This document shows positions 50,509 through 58,279 of a DNA stretch of 58,279 nt, piece after piece (positions within the stretch are counted from its first letter, which is position 1; every line of letters starts with the position of its first letter). The notes under the pieces were generated by a model. That model was not told where the DNA came from. It saw nothing but the letters and a program-made list of their open reading frames with translations, and did not search any database. The position numbers and the translations under genes were made by a program. The stretch lies in NCBI RefSeq assembly GCF_001905795.1, contig NZ_LIXJ01000040.1:1-58279 (forward strand). The letters are read 5' to 3'. This stretch comes from Streptomyces sp. CB01580. GTDB taxonomy: Bacteria > Actinomycetota > Actinomycetes > Streptomycetales > Streptomycetaceae.

Positions 50509-51687
50509 ATGGACCGGCTCTCCAACACCGTCCGCCCGTACGCCTGGGGCTCCACGACCGCCATCCCGGAGCTGCTCGGCGTCGCCCCCACCGGTGAACC
50601 CCAGGCCGAGATGTGGATGGGCACCCACCCCGGCGCCCCCTCCCGCCTCACCCGCACCACCGGCGCCGCGGCGGGCCGCGAGCAGTCCCTCGCCGAGGTC
50701 ATCGCCGCCGACCCGGAGGGCGAACTGGGCCGGGCCACCGTCGACAAGTTCGGCCCCCACCTGCCCTTCCTCCTCAAGCTCCTCGCCGCGGGTGCTCCGC
50801 TCTCCCTCCAGGTCCATCCCGACCTCGACCAGGCCCGGCGCGGCTACGCGGACGAAGAACGCCGTTCCGTCCCGATCGACGCCCCCCACCGCACGTACAA
50901 GGACGCCAGCCACAAGCCCGAGCTGATCTGCGCGCTCACCCCCTTCGCCGGTCTGTGCGGCTTCCGCAGGCCCGACGAGGCCGCCGCGACGATGGCGGCC
51001 CTCGGCGTCGACTCGCTCAAGCCGTACGCCGACCTCCTCGGCGCCCACCCCGAGGAAGCGGCCCTGCGCGAGGTCCTCACCGCGATCCTCGGCGCCGACC
51101 CGGCGGAGACGGCCGAGACCGTGAACGAGGCAGCGGCTGCGGCGCAGCGCCTCGGCGGCGCCCTCGCCCCGTACGCCCGGATCGCCCACCACTTCCCCGG
51201 CGACCCCGGCGTCATCGCCGCGATGCTGCTGAACTACGTGGAGCTCCAGCCCGGCGAGGCCCTGTTCCTCGGTGCCGGCGTCCCGCACGCCTACCTCGAC
51301 GGCCTCGGCGTCGAGATCATGGCGAACTCGGACAACGTGCTGCGCTGCGGACTCACGCCCAAGCACATCGACGTGCCCGAACTCCTGCGCGTCGTCCGCT
51401 TCGAGCCGACCGAACCGGGCATCCTGCGCCCCGAGGCGTCCCCGTCCGGCGAAGAACTGTACGAGACGCCCGTGGACGAATTCCGGCTCTCGCGCTTCGA
51501 CCTGTCGCCCGGGGCCGAACCCGTCGACCTGACCCGGAGCACCCCGCAGATCCTGCTGTGCACCGCGGGCGCCCCGAAGGCGGGCACGATCGGCCTCACC
51601 CCCGGCACCTCGGTCTTCGTGCCCGCCGGGGAGAAGACCGAAGTATCCGGTATGGGAACTCTGTTCCGTGCCACAGTGGTGGCCTGA
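50509..51687 (+). CDS. manA: Mannose-6-phosphate isomerase, class I
   Basis: This 392-residue zinc enzyme converts fructose-6-phosphate to mannose-6-phosphate. Zinc ligands are visible in PLSLQVHPD (Gln, His), DASHKPELI (Glu, with His) and GVPHAYLDGLGVEIMANSDN (His); the cupin core and GLTPKHIDVPELL are typical of type I isomerases. ATG at 50509 follows GAGGACG. The 299 nt upstream are C-rich without a gene. The downstream transporter starts 95 nt later in the same direction. Confidence 0.95.
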   Translation: MDRLSNTVRPYAWGSTTAIPELLGVAPTGEPQAEMWMGTHPGAPSRLTRTTGAAAGREQSLAEVIAADPEGELGRATVDKFGPHLPFLLKLLAAGAPLSLQVHPDLDQARRGYADEERRSVPIDAPHRTYKDASHKPELICALTPFAGLCGFRRPDEAAATMAALGVDSLKPYADLLGAHPEEAALREVLTAILGADPAETAETVNEAAAAAQRLGGALAPYARIAHHFPGDPGVIAAMLLNYVELQPGEALFLGAGVPHAYLDGLGVEIMANSDNVLRCGLTPKHIDVPELLRVVRFEPTEPGILRPEASPSGEELYETPVDEFRLSRFDLSPGAEPVDLTRSTPQILLCTAGAPKAGTIGLTPGTSVFVPAGEKTEVSGMGTLFRATVVA

Positions 51688-51782
51688 CGAACCTTCCGCA
51701 CCGGCGGCTGCAACAATGTCCGGCCGTACCGCGGCGCCAGGGCCGCGGCACCGAAGAACCGACGAAGGGACATCAGGCACCC

Positions 51783-52805
51783 ATGAGTGCGTCAGGCGGA
51801 ACCAAGGCGATCGTGGCGGCACTCGGCGCCAACCTCGCGATCGCCGTGGCCAAGTTCGTCGCGTTCCTGTTCAGCGGCTCGTCGTCGATGCTCGCGGAGA
51901 GCGTCCACTCGGTCGCCGACTCGGGGAACCAGGGACTGCTGCTGCTCGGCGGCAAGAAGGCCCGGCGCGAGGCGACCCCCCAGCACCCCTTCGGCTACGG
52001 CCGCGAGCGTTACATCTACGCCTTCCTCGTCTCCATCGTGCTGTTCTCGGTCGGTGGCATGTTCGCGCTGTACGAGGGCTACGAGAAGATCAAGAACCCG
52101 CACGCGGTCGAGTCCTGGTACTGGCCGGTGGGCGTTCTCGTCTTCGCGATCATCGCCGAGGGCTTCTCCTTCCGCACCGCCATAAAGGAGTCCAACGAGA
52201 CCCGCGGCTCGCTGTCGTGGAGGGAGTTCATCCGCCGGGCGAAGGCCCCCGAACTCCCCGTCGTGCTCCTGGAGGACTTCGGCGCGCTGATCGGTCTGGT
52301 GCTCGCCCTCGGCGGTGTCGGAATGGCGCTCGCGACCGGCGACGGCGTCTGGGACGGCATCGGCACCCTCTGCATCGGCGCCCTGTTGATCATCATCGCG
52401 ATCGTGCTCGCCGCCGAGACCAAGTCCCTGCTGCTCGGCGAGGCCGCCGGCGCCGACCAGGTCGAGAAGATCAAGGCGGCGGTCGTCGACGGCGACACCG
52501 TCACCCGCGTCATCCACATGCGCACGCTCCACCTCGGCCCGGAGGAACTGCTGGTCGCCGCCAAGATCGCGGTGCGGCACGACGACACCGCATCCGAGGT
52601 CGCCAACGCCATCAACGCCGCCGAGGCGCGCATCCGCGAAGCCGTCCCGATCGCCCGCGTCATCTATCTGGAGCCGGACATCTACAGCGCGGCGGCCGCC
52701 GCGGCCGGCGCCAACCCCGGCAAGACCCCGGGCGGAGCACCGGAGGCCACCCCGGGTACGCCCTCCGGGAAGACCCCGGACGCCCCGGCGAATTCCGGTC
52801 ACTGA
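51783..52805 (+). CDS. Cation diffusion facilitator (CDF) transporter
   Basis: This 340-residue membrane protein has about six helices. The first CDF site is visible as SMLAESVHSVADSGNQ (HxxxD in helix 2), then QHPFGYGRERYIY. The helix 5 site reads VVLLEDFGALIGL, with EDxxA in place of HxxxD, as in the SLC30A9-type branch. The cytoplasmic C-terminal domain follows (IHMRTLHLGPEELLVAAKI). It probably exchanges divalent metal for protons, though the altered second site makes Zn specificity uncertain. The last 35 residues are a Pro/Gly/Thr tail. ATG at 51783 follows GAAGGGA at long spacing. Confidence 0.92.
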   Translation: MSASGGTKAIVAALGANLAIAVAKFVAFLFSGSSSMLAESVHSVADSGNQGLLLLGGKKARREATPQHPFGYGRERYIYAFLVSIVLFSVGGMFALYEGYEKIKNPHAVESWYWPVGVLVFAIIAEGFSFRTAIKESNETRGSLSWREFIRRAKAPELPVVLLEDFGALIGLVLALGGVGMALATGDGVWDGIGTLCIGALLIIIAIVLAAETKSLLLGEAAGADQVEKIKAAVVDGDTVTRVIHMRTLHLGPEELLVAAKIAVRHDDTASEVANAINAAEARIREAVPIARVIYLEPDIYSAAAAAAGANPGKTPGGAPEATPGTPSGKTPDAPANSGH

Positions 52806-53388
52806 CCCGTCCAGCGGCCCATCCCCTGTCCCGCCCCTCCGGCCCTCGCCACGGGTCCTCGGGCCGCATCCACGGTCTTGGGGCGCACGGTCTTCGAGCC
52901 GCCTGCCCTCGCCTCGGTACCTACCGCAGGCGCAGGCGGGCCCGCCCCGTCCTCCGATCCACCCCGTACGCGTCCCTGGTCCGTCCCCGTCCCTCTCTGC
53001 TCTGCCCCGCTCCGTCCCCTCTCCGGCCTCCGGCCTCTTCTCGCTCCCCCCCGGATCCCCGTCCGGCCCTTCCCGGTCGTTCCCGGTCCCTTCCCGTCCG
53101 TTTCTTTCGGCCCTTCCCTGTCCGGTTCCGGCCTGGCCTTGTCCATGGCCCGCTTCCGGCCACTCGCGGTTTCGGGCGGGCTGGGAGCGCCCGGGGCGAT
53201 CGGTGTAGATTCGACGGCAGTGTCAGACGTCGCTGCTGATGGCGGTCGATCGGTCCGCGCACACGGGCCGGCCGAGGGAGAGAGGGCCTCCGACGGACTG
53301 CGCTGCGAACGCCCGGGCATTCGTGTGCCCGCGTGCCCGCAGAGCCAGCCGCCCACCTCGACACCCACACCACGAGGAGCAGCCCGTT
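52806..53388. other. Intergenic region upstream of ahcY with A-free pyrimidine tract
   Basis: This 583-nt gap has no supportable gene. From 52969 to 53144 (176 nt) the plus strand contains a single A (53055) and is dominated by C and T. TAGATT at 53206-53211 is a candidate -10 box for ahcY (the TGGGAG -35 at 18-nt spacing is weak), leaving a leader of about 170 nt. GAGGAG precedes the ATG. Confidence 0.6.
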
Positions 53389-54846
<1,458 letters not shown>

Positions 54847-55010
54847 TCCGCCTCGCTCCGGCCGGTCGGCGACCGCGTACGCGCACACCGTCACCGGCCG
54901 GCCGCGATACCACCGGCCGCCGATGACCGGCCGAGCGGTCGTCGCGGCGCCCCGGCCGTCCACGACCCGGGCCGCCGACAGACGGAACAGCCCCAGCAGC
55001 GGCTACGAGC

Positions 55011-55043
55011 GCAGGCCCCCGCACCCCCGTGTCGGGGGCCTGC
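55011..55043 (+). terminator. Hairpin terminator downstream of ahcY
   Basis: GCAGGCCCCCG at 55011-55021 pairs with CGGGGGCCTGC at 55033-55043 around an 11-nt loop, 164 nt after the ahcY stop and 44 nt before the next start. Confidence 0.75.
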
Positions 55044-55086
55044 CCCGTACCGCAGCGGCTCAGCCCGAGGAACCCCGAAGGACGCC

Positions 55087-55698
55087 ATGCCCCGCGGTCG
55101 ATATTCGCTTCACGATCTCCACGACCACACCCTCCTCGGCGAAGAACACTTCCAGTGCGCCCCCGGCCCCTCCGGCTGGCGCTATGTCTCCCGGACCACC
55201 GCCCCTTCCGGCGACCACCTCGGCTCTGTCGACCTGACCCTCGACGAGCTGGGTCGCCCCATCCGTCTCGAACTCCATGCCGCGAGCTGGCAGGTCCGCG
55301 GCGCCGCCCTGGACGGCGTCACCTGGGTCCGTACAGACCCGACCGGCCTTCATGCCACGGAAGGCAATGTGCGCGCCCACTCCTTCACCGGCACGTCCCC
55401 CGCTTTCTACGTCGCTACATCGCGACTGCTGCGCCTCACCCTCGATTCCCCCGCGGCCCGTGTCCGCCTCGTCGCCTTCACGGATCCGGTCCTCGCCCCC
55501 CGCACCGTCGACCAGTCCTGGGCCCTGGTGAACAGTGAAGCGCACGCCACTGACAATGGCCCCCTGGTTGTGGACGAATACCAGGTCAGCGGCCTGGACA
55601 CGGGCGAGCGGCACACCGTTCACATCGCGGGTGACGTCGTGCTCTCGGCCCCCGGCATCGAACTCGAGGACCTCGACTCCCCGCCCTCACCGCGGTAG
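55087..55698 (+). CDS. Conserved-looking hypothetical protein
   Basis: This 203-residue soluble protein begins MPRGRYSLHDLHDHTLLGEE. It has alternating beta-strand-like segments (RLELHAASWQVRGAALDGVTW, RLLRLTLDSPAARVRLVAF, HTVHIAGDVVLSAPGIELED), no signal peptide and no membrane helix. ATG at 55087 follows GAAGGAC. I do not recognise a family with certainty; the strand pattern could suit a lipid- or ligand-binding beta barrel. It is convergent with the RDD gene across a 58-nt gap and downstream of a terminator, so probably transcribed alone. Function unknown. Confidence 0.75.
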   Translation: MPRGRYSLHDLHDHTLLGEEHFQCAPGPSGWRYVSRTTAPSGDHLGSVDLTLDELGRPIRLELHAASWQVRGAALDGVTWVRTDPTGLHATEGNVRAHSFTGTSPAFYVATSRLLRLTLDSPAARVRLVAFTDPVLAPRTVDQSWALVNSEAHATDNGPLVVDEYQVSGLDTGERHTVHIAGDVVLSAPGIELEDLDSPPSPR

Positions 55699-55756
55699 GG
55701 CCGGAGCACACCTCGCCTCGCACGGGTTCACCGCACATCGGGGCACTCCCACCACG

Positions 55757-56806
55757 TCAGGCGGGTGGGGCGAACCCTGTCGGGGCGGATTCCGGCCCGC
55801 CCTTCTCCACCACCGGGACCGCAGGAGCACCCGCCTTCGCATCGCCCGCGGGCGACATCGGCCCAGTCCGCGCTTGCGGTGCGGCCACGTTCACCGATCC
55901 CGCGCTCCCCGTATGTCCCCCCTGCCCCGCATACCCGGCCGCTCGCCCCGCATGTCCGGCCGAACCAACCGCCGCGCTCGTCGAACCCGGTGCAGCGGGT
56001 CCGTCCGATGTGCCTGGTCCACCCCAGGCCGTCCCGGGTACGGCCCCGCCCTGTGCGGCGGCGGTCATCACCCGCCGTGCGTCCCGCGCCTGCCGTTCGT
56101 TCACCACCGCTGCCAGATACGCCCCGGCGGGCACCCCCGCGGGCACGGGAACGCCCGTCCGCGTCGACAGCTCCCCGGCCAGCCGCTCCGCCATCGACTG
56201 GCCGATCCGTGCGTCGAGCTGGTGCATCCGTGTCAGGTACTGCCGTATCGCCAGCCACAGACTGTCCGGCACGGCCGACAGATCCAGCGCGGAGAATCGG
56301 CCGACCAGCCACGGCGGCGGAGGCGGCACGGCAGTCCCACGCCCCGCCGGTACCCGCTCCCGCACGACGAGCGTGCCCGCGAACACGTCCCCCAGACGTC
56401 GCCCCCGTTCCGACACCAACGAGGCGATGCAGGCGACGACCCCGAATGTCAGCAGGATCTCGACGAACCCCATGGCCCCACGCATCAACGCGTGCCGAAA
56501 ACGAATCGGCCCCCCATCGTCCCGGACCACCCGCAGCCCGCACGCCAGTTTCCCCAACGAGCGACCACGGCTGAGCGTCTCCACCGCGATCGGCCCACCG
56601 ATCAGCACCAGCAGGAAGGCGGCGACGGATATCGCCGCGAACGCCGCCTCGTCCAGCGTCGCCGTTGCCACGGCCAGTCCGATCGACACCAAGAAGAACG
56701 CCGCGCCCAACACGACGAGATCGATGGCCAAAGCCAGTGCCCGACTCGGCAGTCTCGCCGGCTGCAGCCCCAGTACGACCGCGTCCCCGGTCACCAGTCG
56801 ACTCAT
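55757..56806 (-). CDS. RDD-family membrane protein
   Basis: This 349-residue protein has an N-terminal RDD domain (about 15-150): LPSRALALAIDLVVLGA with the conserved Arg and Asp, SRGRSLGKLACGLRVVRDDG, and LVSERGRRLGDVFAGTLVV, with three membrane segments. A helical region follows (about 165-240), then a long low-complexity Gly/Ala/Pro tail. RDD proteins may act in ion or solute transport. ATG at 56806 is the first sensible codon. It is divergent from the SpoIIM-like gene with 120 nt between; this RDD-SpoIIM pairing is common in actinobacteria and suggests linked membrane functions. Confidence 0.92.
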   Translation of the reverse strand: MSRLVTGDAVVLGLQPARLPSRALALAIDLVVLGAAFFLVSIGLAVATATLDEAAFAAISVAAFLLVLIGGPIAVETLSRGRSLGKLACGLRVVRDDGGPIRFRHALMRGAMGFVEILLTFGVVACIASLVSERGRRLGDVFAGTLVVRERVPAGRGTAVPPPPPWLVGRFSALDLSAVPDSLWLAIRQYLTRMHQLDARIGQSMAERLAGELSTRTGVPVPAGVPAGAYLAAVVNERQARDARRVMTAAAQGGAVPGTAWGGPGTSDGPAAPGSTSAAVGSAGHAGRAAGYAGQGGHTGSAGSVNVAAPQARTGPMSPAGDAKAGAPAVPVVEKGGPESAPTGFAPPA

Positions 56807-56926
56807 CGCAGCCCCATCCCTCGCCGGTCTTCCCTGCCCCTCGGGCTCTCAGTCTGCCAAGCTGACCCGCAACGCGCCGCCGCGGTACGAACCCGCACGC
56901 ACCCTTGCCTGGAGCAGCAGCCGACC

Positions 56927-57934
56927 ATGGACCTCGATGTCTTCGTGAACGCCCATCGTGCGGAGTGGGACCGTCTGGACCGCCTCCTGCGCCGCGGACG
57001 CCGGCTCACCGGCGAGGAGGCCGACGAACTCGTCGAGCTGTACCAGCGCACGGCAACCCACCTCTCCCTCGTCCAGTCCAGCGCCCCGGACGCCGCGCTC
57101 GTCGCGCGCCTCACCCAGCTCGTGGCCCGCGCCCGGTCCACGGTGACGGGCACCCGCCGGGCCTCATGGCGCGACGCCACCCGCTTCCTGACCGCCGGAT
57201 TCCCAGCCGCGGTCCACCGCTCCCGGCACTGGTGGATACCGACGGCGGTGCTCTCCACGCTGCTGGCCGTGATCATCGGATGGTGGATCGGTACGCACCC
57301 CGAGGTCCAGGCGGCCATCGCGGCCCCGGACGAGCTCCGCCGCCTGACCAGCCCCGGCGGGGAGTACGAGACCTACTACTCCAGTCACCCCGCGGCGTCG
57401 TTCGCGGCCCAGGTCTGGACGAACAACGCCAGAGCCGCCGCCATGTGCCTGGTCCTGGGCGCGTTCCTGGGTATCCCGGTGATCTGGATCCTCTTCGTCA
57501 ACGTGCTCAACCTCGGAGTGGGCATCGGACTGATGTCGTCGGCCGGCCGGCTGGACGTCTTCCTGGGGCTGATCCTCCCGCACGGCCTCCTCGAACTCAC
57601 CGCAGTCTTCGTCGCGGCGGGCACCGGCCTCCGCCTCGGCTGGACGGTCATCGACCCGGGCCCGTGCAGCCGCCGCTCGGCCCTCGCCCAGCAGGGCCGA
57701 GCGGCGATCGGTATGGCCATCGGCCTCGCCCTGATCCTTTTCGTCTCGGGTGTCATCGAAGGCTTCGTCACCCCTTCCGGCCTGCCGACCTGGGCCCGTA
57801 TCGCCATCGGCATCGCGGCCGAGGCGGCCTTCCTCGTGTACGTCTACGTCCTGGGCGGCCGAGCATCGCGAGCAGGGGACCGGGGCGACATCGACGCCGC
57901 TGAACGCAGCGCCGAGCTGCCGGTCGCAGCCTGA
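56927..57934 (+). CDS. Stage II sporulation protein M (SpoIIM/DUF95)-like membrane protein
   Basis: This 335-residue protein has a cytoplasmic N-terminal helical segment (about 1-95; FVNAHRAEWDRLDRLLRRGR, EEADELVELYQRTATHLSLV) and five or six membrane helices. Conserved family stretches are AAMCLVLGAFLGIPVIWILF, GLILPHGLLELTAVFVAAG and GVIEGFVTPS. In Bacillus SpoIIM works with SpoIID and SpoIIP in engulfment; Streptomyces lacks engulfment, so the role differs. ATG at 56927 has GGAG 12 nt upstream. It lies 53 nt before the first rrn promoter. Confidence 0.92.
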   Translation: MDLDVFVNAHRAEWDRLDRLLRRGRRLTGEEADELVELYQRTATHLSLVQSSAPDAALVARLTQLVARARSTVTGTRRASWRDATRFLTAGFPAAVHRSRHWWIPTAVLSTLLAVIIGWWIGTHPEVQAAIAAPDELRRLTSPGGEYETYYSSHPAASFAAQVWTNNARAAAMCLVLGAFLGIPVIWILFVNVLNLGVGIGLMSSAGRLDVFLGLILPHGLLELTAVFVAAGTGLRLGWTVIDPGPCSRRSALAQQGRAAIGMAIGLALILFVSGVIEGFVTPSGLPTWARIAIGIAAEAAFLVYVYVLGGRASRAGDRGDIDAAERSAELPVAA

Positions 57935-57986
57935 TGTGCATGCGCCCCCGCTGACCTGCTAGTCTGCTCATCTCCCCAGAAGGCTG

Positions 57987-58015
57987 TTGACACGGTCGGC
58001 GTGGGGAGGTAGATT
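57987..58015 (+). promoter_or_regulatory. rrn operon promoter A (TTGACA-17-TAGATT)
   Basis: TTGACA at 57987-57992 and TAGATT at 58010-58015 with a 17-nt spacer make a near-consensus HrdB promoter, the best in the window. The following leader resembles rRNA operon leaders of Streptomyces. Confidence 0.85.
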
Positions 58016-58033
58016 CTAACGGTTGCCACGGAC

Positions 58034-58062
58034 TGGACAGGTCCGGGCCAGGCGGTTAGCCT
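58034..58062 (+). promoter_or_regulatory. rrn operon promoter B (TGGACA-17-TAGCCT)
   Basis: TGGACA at 58034-58039 and TAGCCT at 58057-58062, again with a 17-nt spacer, lie 47 nt after promoter A. Tandem promoters are the rule for Streptomyces rrn operons. Confidence 0.7.
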
Positions 58063-58279
58063 CTACAACCGCATCTCTGCGGGAATGCAATTTCCGCAGG
58101 ATCTTTGATTCTCTCAATTCGGATCGTATGACCGTCCAGAACGGTCGAATGCTTCTGATAAAGTCGAATCAGCCGAAAGGTGAAGGCCCTCCAACGGCCA
58201 CCGGAATTGAAATTCGGACCGGAAACGGAACGGAAAAAGAATCTGGTAAGGTTGGAAACGCCGAAAGGGAAAAGCGCGA
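58063..58279 (+). other. 5' leader of an rRNA operon, 16S gene not reached
   Basis: This AT-richer, non-coding sequence contains CTTCTGATAAAGTCG (58151 onward), AATCTGGTAAGGTTGGAAAC and CGCCGAAAGGGAAAAGC, the kind of GATAAAGTCGG/GGAAACGCC repeats found upstream of Streptomyces 16S genes and involved in processing and antitermination. TTGATT at 58105-58110 with TATGAC at 58127-58132 (16-nt spacer) may be a third promoter. The window stops before mature 16S rRNA. Confidence 0.75.

Noticed and set aside
53218..53388. A SAH riboswitch in the ahcY leader
   Set aside because: A GCGCTGCGAACG segment is reminiscent of the motif, but the other conserved blocks and pairings of the SAH riboswitch are not present.

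Overview
The window is high-GC actinobacterial DNA and almost certainly comes from a Streptomyces chromosome. The evidence is GC-rich third codon positions, many GTG/TTG starts, a sporulation-type whiB gene, coenzyme F420 genes, class-E-sortase-like LAxTG anchors and an actinobacterial rrn promoter region at the right edge. Gene order from purE/purK through fbiA/fbiB, whiB, manB and manA to ahcY follows the conserved block known in Mycobacterium tuberculosis (Rv3248c to Rv3277), so most of the window is core chromosome. No phage, integrase, CRISPR array, tRNA gene or complete rRNA gene was found.

Layout. 1-1.1 kb: the tail of an unidentified gene, short tandem repeats, and an RsbW-like ATP-binding protein. 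1.2-6.1 kb: a four-gene secreted/surface-protein cassette. Two members share a domain and end in sortase-type signals (LPKTG, LAATG). Two others are single-pass membrane proteins, one resembling the DUF916/WxL-associated family. Two small MITE-like elements sit between the first two genes. 6.3-10.5 kb: a POT peptide transporter and an OmpR-type two-component system. 10.5-18.4 kb: GtrA protein, purK-purE, M19 dipeptidase, a glyoxalase-like protein divergent from a CGNR regulator, UDP-glucose dehydrogenase, acyl-CoA dehydrogenase. 18.6-30.7 kb: a DUF5954 protein, then five LytR-CpsA-Psr (LCP) proteins on the minus strand, with a thioesterase and a family-2 glycosyltransferase between them, and a TIGR03089 protein. 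30.9-38.4 kb: PGRP-type amidase with a His-rich linker, a sugar-nucleotide pyrophosphorylase, an AlkA-like glycosylase, the fbiA-fbiB operon and a cysteine dioxygenase. 39-46 kb: whiB, a 1321-residue membrane glycosyltransferase coupled to a DUF5719 protein, and a zincin-like protein. 46.5-54.8 kb: DUF3499, manB, Trm112-like, SIS isomerase-like, manA, a CDF transporter and ahcY. 55-58 kb: a hypothetical protein, RDD and SpoIIM-like membrane proteins, then rrn promoters and leader.

The genes converge on envelope biogenesis. manA, manB and the pyrophosphorylase would supply GDP-mannose or a related sugar nucleotide. Ugd would supply UDP-glucuronate. The glycosyltransferases and GtrA would build glycans, and the LCP proteins would attach glycopolymers to peptidoglycan. 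F420, purine and S-adenosylhomocysteine genes are housekeeping passengers.

The most unusual signals are: the surface-protein cassette and its MITEs; tandem repeats of 15-18 bp that begin at stop codons and fill intergenic gaps; a GGGCGAT heptamer array abutting a candidate fbiA promoter; low-complexity tails on the amidase and the large glycosyltransferase; and a 176-nt stretch with a single A upstream of ahcY.
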